Source of the DNA: Thiopontia sp964416755
GTDB lineage: Bacteria; Pseudomonadota; Gammaproteobacteria; GCF-002020875
Assembly: GCA_964416755.1 (NCBI GenBank)
Contig: CAYQFH010000074.1
Coordinates: forward strand, 1-13,365
DNA length: 13,365 nt
Reading direction: 5' to 3'
In this document: positions 1-6,752 of the stretch, piece by piece
How the letters are laid out: each line of letters begins with the position of its first letter
How positions within the stretch are numbered: the stretch's first letter is position 1
The notes under the pieces: generated by a model
The model's database searches: none
Told to the model about the DNA's origin: nothing
What the model saw: the letters and a program-made list of their open reading frames with translations, nothing else
Translations under genes and position numbers: made by a program

Positions 1-2
1 CG

Positions 3-818
3 GTTACCATCGCCAAAGCGGAGCTGGCGCAAGCCAATCTCACACTGGAGCAGAGCCGGGCAGAAGCAGCACAGGCAGAGGCCAACTGGAGACAGATGGC
101 TCTGGCAACAAAACCAACGGCACTGACCCTCCATCGCCCACAACTGGCTCAGGCGGAGGCAACCCACTCCGCCGCCCAAGCCAAACTGGAACAGGCAAAA
201 CGCGATCTGCAACGTACCACCATTACCGCCCCCTATACCGGACGGGTTCTGGAGAAACGGGTCGATCTCGGACAGTTCATCACCCGGGGCACAGCACTGG
301 CCACACTCTATGCAACCGATATGGCAGAGGTTCGACTCCCCATCACCGACCGGCAATCCCGCTTTCTCGCCATGCCGGAATCTGGCCGCTCCGCCAGAGT
401 ACAACTTACCTCCCCTACCGGAGAGCGTGACAACCTGTGGCATGGCAAGCTGATTCGCAGCGAGGCTGCCATCGATCAACGCACCCAACAGCTCTATGTG
501 GTGGCACAGATCCAGAATCCATACGTGAGACAGGACAATGGGGCTGCAGCGCTACGCATCGGCCAGTTTGTCACCGCCGAGATTGAGGGAGAGACACTGC
601 ACCAGATCTTTCTGGTACCCCGTGTCGCAGTACGCAGTGGTAATCAGGTTCTGATCGTCGATGACGAGAACCGCATTCGCCACCGCACTCTCACCACCGT
701 CTGGCAACAGACCGATCAACTGATCGCCTCCAGTGGCCTGCAGAGTGGTGACCGTGTAGTAACCACTGCGCTCCCCTACGCCCCCGAAGGCATGCAGGTG
801 AAGATTGCCGATGAATGA
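3..818 (+). CDS. RND efflux periplasmic adaptor (membrane fusion protein), 5' end missing
   Basis: The reading frame is open from the left edge, so the N-terminus lies outside the window; about 271 residues remain. It starts inside an Ala/Gln/Glu-rich alpha-helical hairpin, the coiled coil that reaches toward the outer-membrane channel. The second half of the lipoyl domain follows (TITAPYTGRV, near nt 217-246), then the beta-barrel and membrane-proximal domains (LVPRVAVRSGNQVLIVDD, near nt 613-666). This order is that of HlyD/AcrA-type adaptors, which link an inner-membrane pump to an outer-membrane factor. The stop overlaps the RND pump start by 8 nt (ATGAATGA), so the two are probably translationally coupled and work as one exporter. 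The substrate cannot be told from sequence. The internal ATG at 96 is not a credible start because it would cut the coiled coil. Confidence 0.88.
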   Translation, partial: VTIAKAELAQANLTLEQSRAEAAQAEANWRQMALATKPTALTLHRPQLAQAEATHSAAQAKLEQAKRDLQRTTITAPYTGRVLEKRVDLGQFITRGTALATLYATDMAEVRLPITDRQSRFLAMPESGRSARVQLTSPTGERDNLWHGKLIRSEAAIDQRTQQLYVVAQIQNPYVRQDNGAAALRIGQFVTAEIEGETLHQIFLVPRVAVRSGNQVLIVDDENRIRHRTLTTVWQQTDQLIASSGLQSGDRVVTTALPYAPEGMQVKIADE

Positions 819-3800
819 TCGCGGGGTGATCGCCTGGTTTGCCCGCAACGAGGTGGCGGCAAATCTACTGATGCTGTTCGTTATTCTGCTCGGTCTGTGG
901 ACCCTCTCACAGCGCATTATCCTCGAGGTCTTTCCCGCCTTCGAGCGTGACCAGATCAATATCGCTGCCAGTTATCGCGGAGCCAGTCCTGCAGAGATCG
1001 AAAAATCGGTGCTGCTACGGATTGAGGATGCCATCAGTGGACTGGATGGCATCACCGATGTCTACTCCACCGCCTTTGAGGATGCCGGCGTGGTGATGGT
1101 GGAGACCGAGCATGGCCGTGCCCGCCATCTGCTGGAGGATATCAAGGGCAAGGTGGATGCCATCAATACCTTTCCCGATGATGTCGAGCGCCCCACTTAT
1201 GCGGTGCAACAGTTTCGTCGCCAGGCAATCAGCGTGGTGGTCTCCGGTGACCTTTCTGAACAGGAGCTGCACCAGCTGGGAGACAAGGTACTGGATGACC
1301 TGATTGCACTGCCTGAGGTCAATCTGGCAGAACGGGCCGGGGTGCGACCATTGGAGATGCAAATTGAGGTCGATGAGTCGGCTCTGGCGCGCCACAACCT
1401 CACCTTTGATGAGGTGGTAGAGGCGATTCGCAGCCACTCCGCCGACATCCCCGCCGGCACCCTGAAGAGCCACAACAGCGAGATCGTGCTACGTACCCAG
1501 GGCCAACTCTATGCCGGACAGGAATTTTCCACCATCGCCATCCGCGCCTATCCGGATGGCAGCCAGCTGACTCTCGGTGAGATCGCACAGATCAATGACG
1601 GCTTCGAGGAGAATCTGCTCTTCTCCGAATTCAATGGGCGCCCTGCAGTGATGATTGATGTCTTCCGTACCGGCCAGCAGAGCGTACTCGACGTCAGCCG
1701 TGCGGTACGCAACTACATTGCAGAGAGTGACGCCACATTGCCCGAAGGGATTGAGCTCGGCTACTGGCGTGACCGTGCCCGTATTGTCCAGCTGCGTCTC
1801 AATACACTGGTCAACAGCGCCTGGCAGGGTGGACTACTGGTCTTCCTCTGTCTGACTCTGTTCCTGCGCCTCTCGGTCGCCTTCTGGGTCTGCGTCGGCA
1901 TCCCCATCAGTTTTCTGGGAGCATTGGCACTGCTGCCGGAAGCGGGCATCTCCCTCAACATCATCAGTCTCTTTGCATTCATTCTGGTATTGGGCATCGT
2001 GGTCGATGACGCCATCATCACCGGCGAGAACATCTACAGCCATCTGCAGCGTGCAGAATCCTCCATCGAAGCCGCCATTCAAGGAACCCGTGAGGTGGCA
2101 GTTCCAGTCACCTTCGGCCTGCTCACCACACTGGCCGCCTTTCTTCCGCTCTTCTTTATCGAGGGGCGGCGCGGTTCCCTGTTTGCCCAGATTCCGATGG
2201 TGATCGTGCCGGTACTGCTCTTCTCCTGGATTGAGTCCAAACTGATTCTACCGGCACACCTGCGCCATATCCGCATGCGCCACCATCATACACCAGGGCT
2301 GCTCACCCGCATGCAGCAGGGGGTCGCCGATGGCCTCGAACGCAGCATTCTGCGCTACTACCACCCCCTGCTGAGACGCTCACTGCACAACCGCTATCTG
2401 ACAGTGGCTCTCTTTATCGGCATCACCGTCATCATTGTCAGCTATGTCGCCAGCGGGCGTTATGGCTTCAGCTTCTTCCCCCGGGTCGCGACCGAGACCG
2501 CCCGTGCCACACTGGTAATGCAACCAGGCACACCCGCCCATATCACCGAAAGCCATATCCGCCGCATGGAGGAAGCCGCACATACTTTGCGACAGAAACA
2601 CACTGATCCGCAGAGTAACGTCTCCATGATCAACAATGTATTGATCAGTGTGGGCTGGAAGGCCGGTAACATGCACAAACGGGATGCCGCCGGAAAACCG
2701 GAACTGGGTCAGGTCAGTCTGGAATTGATCCCGCCCGAAGAGCGGACACTACCGGTCACCACCAAGGAGCTGGTGGCACAGTGGCGCAAAGCGATCGGCA
2801 CCATTCCCGGTTCTCAGGAGCTCAACTTCCGCGCCGAGATCGGACGTGGCGGTGATCCAATTGATGTGCAACTGACTGGAGATGACTTCCCGATGCTCGG
2901 CGTGGTTGCAGCTCGTGTACGCCAACGTCTGGCGGAGTACCCCGGCCTCTTCGACATCCAGGACAACTTTGAAAACGGCAAACCGGAGATCCGTCTCACC
3001 CTCAAACCGGAGGCGGAGAAGCTGGGGATCACCACCCAGGAGTTGGGGCGACAGGTACGTCAGGCCTTCTTCGGAGCCGAGGTTCAACGCATTCAGCGTG
3101 GACGTGATGATGTCCGCGTCATTGTGCGTTATCCCAAATCACAACGCAGCTCTCTCGACACGCTGGAGACGATGCGCCTGCGCACCACCGATGGCTATGA
3201 GGTACCGATCGGCAATGTGGCGGATTTCACCCATGGTCGTTCCTTCTCGGAGATCTCACGTATCAACCGCAAGCGGGCCATCAACATCACCGCTGACCTC
3301 GACAAGAAGAAGGTCGACACCAACCAGATCCGACACGATCTGGAGCCATTTCTGGCCCAACTGGAGCAGGAGTATCCCGGCCTGAAAACCACACTGGAGG
3401 GGGAATTGAAAGAGCAGGAGCGTTCCTTTGGCAGCCTCTTCTACGGCACTCTGCTCGCCTTTGCCGCCATCTATGCTCTACTGGCAATCCCGCTACGCTC
3501 CTGGAGTCAACCGGTACTGGTGATGCTGGTGATTCCATTCAGCATTGTCGGTGCCCTGCTGGGACACATGACAATGGGGATGAACCTCAGCATTGTCAGC
3601 GTGATGGGAATGCTGGCACTGGGCGGCGTGGTGGTAAATGACAGTCTGATTCTGGTGGAGTGGATCAACCGCAAATTGCGCGACGGGATGGATTTGGTGG
3701 AGGCTGTCAGCAGTGCCGGCGTGGCCCGCTTCCGCCCCATTCTTCTTACCTCTCTCACCACCTTCTTCGGGCTGACACCACTGATTCTGGAGAAGAGCAC

Positions 3801-3951
3801 ACAAGCACAGTTTTTGATCCCAATGGCCGTCTCTCTCGGCTTTGGCATTCTCTATGCCACACTGATCAGCCTGATACTGATTCCGGCAGGCTATCTGATT
3901 CTGCAAGATATCCTGAGGAACCACCGCGGAGGAGACGAAGCTTCCTGTTAA
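811..3951 (+). CDS. RND-family efflux pump, inner-membrane permease subunit (AcrB/HAE-like)
   Basis: This is a complete 1046-residue permease, the usual size for the AcrB/MdtB class. It uses proton motive force to expel substrates through a tripartite complex with the adaptor upstream. TM1 lies at about residues 14-37. A large periplasmic loop follows, then the central membrane bundle, where GIVVDDAIITGEN carries Asp399-Asp400, matching the AcrB proton-relay pair Asp407/Asp408. A second periplasmic loop and a second bundle complete the internally duplicated RND layout. In the second bundle the motif is GGVVVNDSLILVEW, with Asn943 where AcrB has Lys940, a variant I recall in other RND subgroups. 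The ATG at 811 is preferred over TTG at 805 because it starts MNDRGVIAWFARN, a typical RND N-terminus, and overlaps the adaptor stop. There is no heavy-metal (CusA-type) signature that I can recognise, so the substrate is open. Confidence 0.93.
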   Translation: MNDRGVIAWFARNEVAANLLMLFVILLGLWTLSQRIILEVFPAFERDQINIAASYRGASPAEIEKSVLLRIEDAISGLDGITDVYSTAFEDAGVVMVETEHGRARHLLEDIKGKVDAINTFPDDVERPTYAVQQFRRQAISVVVSGDLSEQELHQLGDKVLDDLIALPEVNLAERAGVRPLEMQIEVDESALARHNLTFDEVVEAIRSHSADIPAGTLKSHNSEIVLRTQGQLYAGQEFSTIAIRAYPDGSQLTLGEIAQINDGFEENLLFSEFNGRPAVMIDVFRTGQQSVLDVSRAVRNYIAESDATLPEGIELGYWRDRARIVQLRLNTLVNSAWQGGLLVFLCLTLFLRLSVAFWVCVGIPISFLGALALLPEAGISLNIISLFAFILVLGIVVDDAIITGENIYSHLQRAESSIEAAIQGTREVAVPVTFGLLTTLAAFLPLFFIEGRRGSLFAQIPMVIVPVLLFSWIESKLILPAHLRHIRMRHHHTPGLLTRMQQGVADGLERSILRYYHPLLRRSLHNRYLTVALFIGITVIIVSYVASGRYGFSFFPRVATETARATLVMQPGTPAHITESHIRRMEEAAHTLRQKHTDPQSNVSMINNVLISVGWKAGNMHKRDAAGKPELGQVSLELIPPEERTLPVTTKELVAQWRKAIGTIPGSQELNFRAEIGRGGDPIDVQLTGDDFPMLGVVAARVRQRLAEYPGLFDIQDNFENGKPEIRLTLKPEAEKLGITTQELGRQVRQAFFGAEVQRIQRGRDDVRVIVRYPKSQRSSLDTLETMRLRTTDGYEVPIGNVADFTHGRSFSEISRINRKRAINITADLDKKKVDTNQIRHDLEPFLAQLEQEYPGLKTTLEGELKEQERSFGSLFYGTLLAFAAIYALLAIPLRSWSQPVLVMLVIPFSIVGALLGHMTMGMNLSIVSVMGMLALGGVVVNDSLILVEWINRKLRDGMDLVEAVSSAGVARFRPILLTSLTTFFGLTPLILEKSTQAQFLIPMAVSLGFGILYATLISLILIPAGYLILQDILRNHRGGDEASC

Positions 3952-4649
3952 TCGTGGTCAAAGTAGGCTGAGAAGAGTGGCATCGCCTGCTCCTCCCAGA
4001 CAAACTCCAGATCAAACGGGATCATCTCGGCAAAAGAGTCAAGCAGCATCACTGCATTGGAACTGGTGTTGTCATGCTGGAAGTGGTAGTCCAACCGCTG
4101 AGTGAAGGCACTATTGAGCTGGTTGATCTGTCCAAAGAGCTCGGAAAGCCCACCAAGATCCAGGCTCGTCTCCTCTCCGCGCTGCTGACGGATGTGCTGC
4201 CCCATCAGGAAGGTGGTAGCTGCGCGGAACAGGGTCTCATCCCCTTCCGCAAATGGCTGATGCAGATAGGCCATCGGGCGCAACTTGTCGAGAATGGGAC
4301 AACCACTGGTCGCCATCACCAGACCAATCAACGAACTCAGTCCCTCCTGCAGATCACACTGCTTGCTGATCTGTCTTCCACGCATATCGACCCGAGTGGT
4401 AACCGATGCAATCGCCAATTCATTTTCGAGTGGCTCGATAATGCCCCCCAGGTTGACCGCAATCGGACAGTAGGCAGACTCTGCTTCTGATAGTGTACAA
4501 CCGGGGCACTGATGACAAGACAGCATCATCCACGGCTGTTTATTGCTGACAATAGCGTCTGCAGGAAGTAGGAAGGTGTCATCATCCAACTCCAGATTGA
4601 AGCGCTCCAGATAACCATCACCAAATTCGAAACTGTAACTGATATTCAT
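3948..4649 (-). CDS. Uncharacterised cysteine-motif protein (DUF6901-like)
   Basis: This is a 233-residue, apparently soluble protein with no signal peptide or membrane segment, so it is probably cytoplasmic. Near the N-terminus is a cysteine cluster Cys45-x2-Cys48-x2-Cys51-x9-Cys61, ending in YCPIAVNL, which could bind a metal or Fe-S cluster. A second patch reads MATSGCPILDKLRPMAYLHQ (residues 112-131), followed by an acidic/aromatic segment rich in helices. From memory these two patches resemble the uncharacterised family DUF6901; I have not checked this and no function is known to me. Its stop codon overlaps the RND stop in a shared TTAA, so the two genes converge with no spacer. The start is the ATG at 4649; the upstream Shine-Dalgarno match is poor. 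It lies 18 nt downstream of a Sco remnant and may be read from the same minus-strand transcript. Confidence 0.75.
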   Translation of the reverse strand: MNISYSFEFGDGYLERFNLELDDDTFLLPADAIVSNKQPWMMLSCHQCPGCTLSEAESAYCPIAVNLGGIIEPLENELAIASVTTRVDMRGRQISKQCDLQEGLSSLIGLVMATSGCPILDKLRPMAYLHQPFAEGDETLFRAATTFLMGQHIRQQRGEETSLDLGGLSELFGQINQLNSAFTQRLDYHFQHDNTSSNAVMLLDSFAEMIPFDLEFVWEEQAMPLFSAYFDHD

Positions 4650-4667
4650 AGCGAGTTTGAGTATAGG

Positions 4668-4871
4668 TCACGATGCTGTCGTTGCAAACAGTCCATCACC
4701 GAATCTCTCGTTGTTGAATACAGTCTCCAACCCACCTGATAGCGTGAATGCAGGCAAACTCTTTGCGCTTGGCATCACCGTTGCCAATTCAGTCTCTGGC
4801 GGTGTTTTCTCTCCACCACACCCACTCAATAGAAACAGCGGGATCCGCACACTGACTATCAAACGCTTCAT
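4668..4871 (-). pseudogene. Truncated Sco1/SenC-like lipoprotein remnant
   Basis: A 67-residue ORF starts at ATG 4871 with an AGGA ribosome site about 8 nt upstream; an earlier ATG at 4880 is possible. It opens with a short lipoprotein signal whose lipobox is LLSGC (Cys18). A linker rich in Thr/Pro/Glu follows, then LPAFTLSG (residues 39-46) and FNNERFGDGLF. This resembles the segment just before the CxxxC copper site of Sco1/SenC proteins, which in intact members continues into a thioredoxin fold with the CP(D)xCP motif. Here the frame ends with TGA before that motif, and no thioredoxin-like continuation is visible before the next gene. Genomic position supports the call, since Sco genes often sit next to PCu(A)C genes. 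It could instead be an unrelated small lipoprotein; the signal h-region is interrupted by Arg9 and looks degraded. Confidence 0.5.
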
Positions 4872-4901
4872 TGTTTTCATCCTTGCACACAACCAAGCAT
4901 A

Positions 4902-4923
4902 TGGCGGAGCTACTGCCCCGCCA
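4902..4923 (-). terminator. Strong hairpin downstream of the PCu(A)C gene
   Basis: Read on the minus strand, TGGCGGGGC-AGTA-GCTCCGCCA forms a 9-bp stem with one G-U pair and a 4-nt loop. The plus-strand version has an A/C mismatch, so the structure favours minus-strand RNA. It begins 29 nt after the PCu(A)C stop. The sequence after it (TATGCTTGGTTGTG) is only moderately T-rich, so it may be a weak intrinsic terminator or an mRNA-stabilising stem-loop. Confidence 0.5.
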
Positions 4924-4951
4924 CAATAACGGTATCTACGACACGCTTCCC

Positions 4952-5425
4952 TTAGTGATGGTGCATCATCTTGTGATCGCCCTTCATCATCTTGCCTTTT
5001 CGCACCTTGGCAGTGACCTGCTGCTCGGTACCGTTGTCAAAGACCAGTGTCAGCTCAACACTATCCCCCTCTACAGGCACCTTCTCCGGATCGATCAGCA
5101 TCACATGCCAGCTTCCGGGCTTCAGCACCAGATTGGAGTGTGCGGCAATGGGCATGTTCTTCTGCTGAATCATCTTCATCATCCCGTCAGCCATCACCGT
5201 ACGGTGCAACTCAACACGGTTGACCGGTAGCGTAGTCTTTACCTCAACCAGTGCCACATCTGCTTTGCTGTGGTTCTCCAGCCGCATGAAGGCAGCCAGT
5301 GCCGGCGCATTGGGTGGTGCCGCACGTACCCAGGGGTCATTGACCATTACGCCCATCGCTTGGGCAGACAGCGCTGTACCCAGCATCAACAAGGCAGTTA
5401 CTACACGATAAATATACTTGTTCAT
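4952..5425 (-). CDS. PCu(A)C periplasmic copper chaperone (DUF461)
   Basis: This 157-residue protein has an N-terminal signal peptide with likely cleavage after AQA (residue 23), followed by NDPWVRAAPPNAP, a typical opening of the PCu(A)C fold. The copper site matches the family signature exactly: His74-x10-Met85-x21-His107-x-Met109. Family members bind Cu(I) in the periplasm and pass it, often together with a Sco protein, to the CuA or CuB centre of cytochrome oxidase. The C-terminus ends in a Met/His-rich tail (GKMMKGDHKMMHHH, residues 144-157) that could add metal-binding capacity. The start at 5425 is chosen because it yields a clean signal peptide and has GAGAGA about 7 nt upstream; the frame also continues upstream toward the gap but without coding character. 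Its own promoter, if any, would lie in or near the gap. Confidence 0.93.
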   Translation of the reverse strand: MNKYIYRVVTALLMLGTALSAQAMGVMVNDPWVRAAPPNAPALAAFMRLENHSKADVALVEVKTTLPVNRVELHRTVMADGMMKMIQQKNMPIAAHSNLVLKPGSWHVMLIDPEKVPVEGDSVELTLVFDNGTEQQVTAKVRKGKMMKGDHKMMHHH

Positions 5426-5467
5426 TTCCAAATCTCTCAAAAAAATCCAAAACGGTTGGCTCAACAG

Positions 5468-5567
5468 NNNNNNNNNNNNNNNNNNNNNNNNNNNNNNNNN
5501 NNNNNNNNNNNNNNNNNNNNNNNNNNNNNNNNNNNNNNNNNNNNNNNNNNNNNNNNNNNNNNNNNNN
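5468..5567. other. Assembly gap (100 N)
   Basis: This is exactly 100 undetermined bases. A round 100 is commonly a placeholder for a scaffold join of unknown size, so the true distance between the DUF2946-like gene and the PCu(A)C gene is unknown and a further gene could be missing. Confidence 0.98.
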
Positions 5568-5777
5568 GGATGGGTAATCCTCACCGAAGGCGACAAAGAC
5601 CGTCTTGTAACCATAGGCGGTACAAATGGTTGTTGTATACCCATCAACCCCCTCTATCGGCTCAGCAGATGCAATCTGATAATAGGGAAAGACTGCATGG
5701 AACAGAAACGTAAAGAGCCCTGCCAACACGACGGTGCGCTTACGCTGCTCTCTTCCTGAATGTGCCGTCAAAACCAT
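5568..5777 (-). CDS. DUF2946-like secreted protein, 3' part lost in the gap
   Basis: Seventy residues are visible before the frame runs into the gap. There is a basic N-terminus (GREQRKR), a hydrophobic segment at about residues 16-34 that can act as a signal peptide or anchor, and then TTTICTAYGYKTVFV (residues 48-62). That last segment resembles the conserved 'CtadG.ktv' core of DUF2946 proteins, short secreted proteins of unknown role often encoded beside copper chaperone genes. The neighbouring PCu(A)C gene supports this. A predicted promoter places transcription start only a few bases before the ATG at 5777, so the mRNA could be nearly leaderless, or translation could begin further in (for example GTG or TTG near residues 17-18). 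Whether the gene is intact cannot be seen. Confidence 0.55.
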
Positions 5778-5785
5778 AACCGCTA

Positions 5786-5814
5786 TTTCTACAGCGCCTG
5801 ACCCACTATGTCAA
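5786..5814 (-). promoter_or_regulatory. Candidate sigma70 promoter for the copper gene cluster
   Basis: On the minus strand a perfect TTGACA (5814-5809) is followed, after exactly 17 nt, by TAGAAA (5791-5786), a 4/6 match to the -10 consensus. Transcription would start near 5779, almost at the ATG of the DUF2946-like gene. Confidence 0.45.
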
Positions 5815-5827
5815 ACCCACAAATTCT

Positions 5828-5857
5828 TTGATTTTGATTTATAACAAACGGTACAAT
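5828..5857 (+). promoter_or_regulatory. Candidate sigma70 promoter for the Mrp operon
   Basis: TTGATT (5828-5833) is followed by an 18-nt spacer and TACAAT (5852-5857, 5/6 match to TATAAT), in an AT-rich stretch unlike the flanking coding DNA. Transcription would start near 5864, leaving a leader of about 45 nt before the first Mrp gene. I see no clear operator or riboswitch in the 130-nt intergenic region. Confidence 0.45.
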
Positions 5858-5907
5858 TAAGCGATACGATAGCCAGACAACTGCTTCGAAGAATGGTAGA
5901 GTAATTT

Positions 5908-6432
5908 TTGACAATCGACAAAAACAGACTGCACAAACATAATAAACCGATGATATTGCTCAGCTACACCGCTTCTCTCTTCCTATTCTGGCTTCTGCTG
6001 TCAGGACATTTCACGCCGCTGATGCTGGGGCTGGGACTGGCCTCCCTCGCACTGACTATACTCCTGAGCAGACGCATGACCCTGATTGATCATGAGAGCT
6101 ACCCACTCCATCTCTCTTCAAAACTACCCGCTTTCTTGCTTTTCATCATGCAAGAGATCGTTAAAGCCAATATCGATGTCATCAGGCGCATCATGACCTT
6201 CAGGCGTGACTCCGTCAGTCCGCAACTGATTGAGGTTGATGTGCCACTCAAGAGCGATCTGGGGCGAGCAATTTATGCCAATGCGATTACGCTGACACCG
6301 GGTACAGTCAGCATCGATCTGACTGAGGAGAAGATCCTGGTGCACGCGCTCAGTAAAGAGGCGGCTGATGATCTCGCCACCGGGGAGATGGCAAAATCCA
6401 TCCCGGATCACGTTGTCGAGGAGAAGATCTAA
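5908..6432 (+). CDS. mrpE: Na+/H+ antiporter subunit E (MrpE/MnhE)
   Basis: This is the first gene of a ten-gene Mrp-type antiporter operon; the complex exchanges cytoplasmic Na+ (or K+) for external H+. Two hydrophobic helices lie near residues 17-54 and a short one near 72-82. A cytoplasmic domain follows with ANAITLTPGTVSIDL (residues 124-138), the hallmark of MnhE proteins. The subunit is needed for assembly or stability of the complex rather than carrying the antiporter channel itself. The start is uncertain. TTG at 5908 has a TAGAG ribosome-site-like stretch 6 nt upstream and adds a basic 14-residue extension. ATG at 5950 gives a 160-residue protein of the usual family length but lacks a recognisable Shine-Dalgarno. 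The stop is 2 nt before the next start. Confidence 0.9.
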   Translation: MTIDKNRLHKHNKPMILLSYTASLFLFWLLLSGHFTPLMLGLGLASLALTILLSRRMTLIDHESYPLHLSSKLPAFLLFIMQEIVKANIDVIRRIMTFRRDSVSPQLIEVDVPLKSDLGRAIYANAITLTPGTVSIDLTEEKILVHALSKEAADDLATGEMAKSIPDHVVEEKI

Positions 6433-6434
6433 CC

Positions 6435-6752
6435 ATGCCGGAAACCTCCATGATGTTATTGGCTGCATCCGTAGCGATACTCGTTACCCTGCTATTGGCA
6501 CTGGCTCGTGCGCTGCTGGGCCCTACAATCTATGACCGCATAGCGGCAATCAACATGTTTGGTACCAAAACCGTACTGCTGATTGCTGTTTTGGCCTTTG
6601 TCAGCGGCCGTACAGATCTGCTGGATATCGCATTGGTCTACGCATTGATCAACTTCATCGGCATTATCGCAGTGCTACGGCTGGTTGCCTATGGAGAGTT
6701 TCACTCACCCGGGGGTGAAGAGTTGAAACCAACCGAGATGGAGCTCAAATGA
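6435..6752 (+). CDS. mrpF: Na+/H+ antiporter subunit F (MrpF/MnhF)
   Basis: This 105-residue protein has three transmembrane helices, the normal MrpF topology. The loop motif GPTIYDRIAAINMFGTK (residues 29-45) is the family signature; its Asp34 matches the conserved acidic residue thought to line the ion path next to MrpA/MrpG. A second acidic pair, Asp61 and Asp64 (TDLLD), precedes the third helix. GAGGAG lies about 11 nt upstream of the ATG. The final TGA overlaps the mrpG start (ATGA), indicating coupled translation. Confidence 0.94.
   Translation: MPETSMMLLAASVAILVTLLLALARALLGPTIYDRIAAINMFGTKTVLLIAVLAFVSGRTDLLDIALVYALINFIGIIAVLRLVAYGEFHSPGGEELKPTEMELK

Noticed and set aside
3493..3924. 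Long minus-strand open frames opposite the RND gene and throughout the Mrp operon
   Set aside because: They lie antisense to clear membrane-protein genes, lack ribosome sites, and have His/Gln/Cys-rich compositions typical of reversed hydrophobic codons.
811..3951. CusA-type heavy-metal RND pump, suggested by the nearby copper genes
   Set aside because: The copper genes are on the opposite strand in a separate unit, and I see no CusA-like methionine triad or HME signature; the substrate is left open.
4074..4490. 138-aa plus-strand open frame opposite the DUF6901-like gene
   Set aside because: The minus-strand protein has coherent conserved-looking motifs and cysteine spacing; the plus-strand frame shows no recognisable domain or start signal.
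4871..5230. 119-aa plus-strand frame rich in His/Leu over the PCu(A)C gene
   Set aside because: It is the complement of the Met/His-rich PCu(A)C coding sequence, whose exact copper motif proves the minus strand is coding.
5433..5460. CCAA/TTGG stem followed by a run of seven T on the minus strand, as a terminator
   Set aside because: The stem is only 4 bp, and the element sits just ahead of the PCu(A)C ribosome site next to the gap; too weak to annotate.
5908..5955. TTGACA at 5908-5913 with CATAAT downstream as a promoter
   Set aside because: The spacer is 24 nt, too long for a sigma70 promoter, and the element lies at the probable start of mrpE; the TTGATT/TACAAT pair upstream has better spacing.
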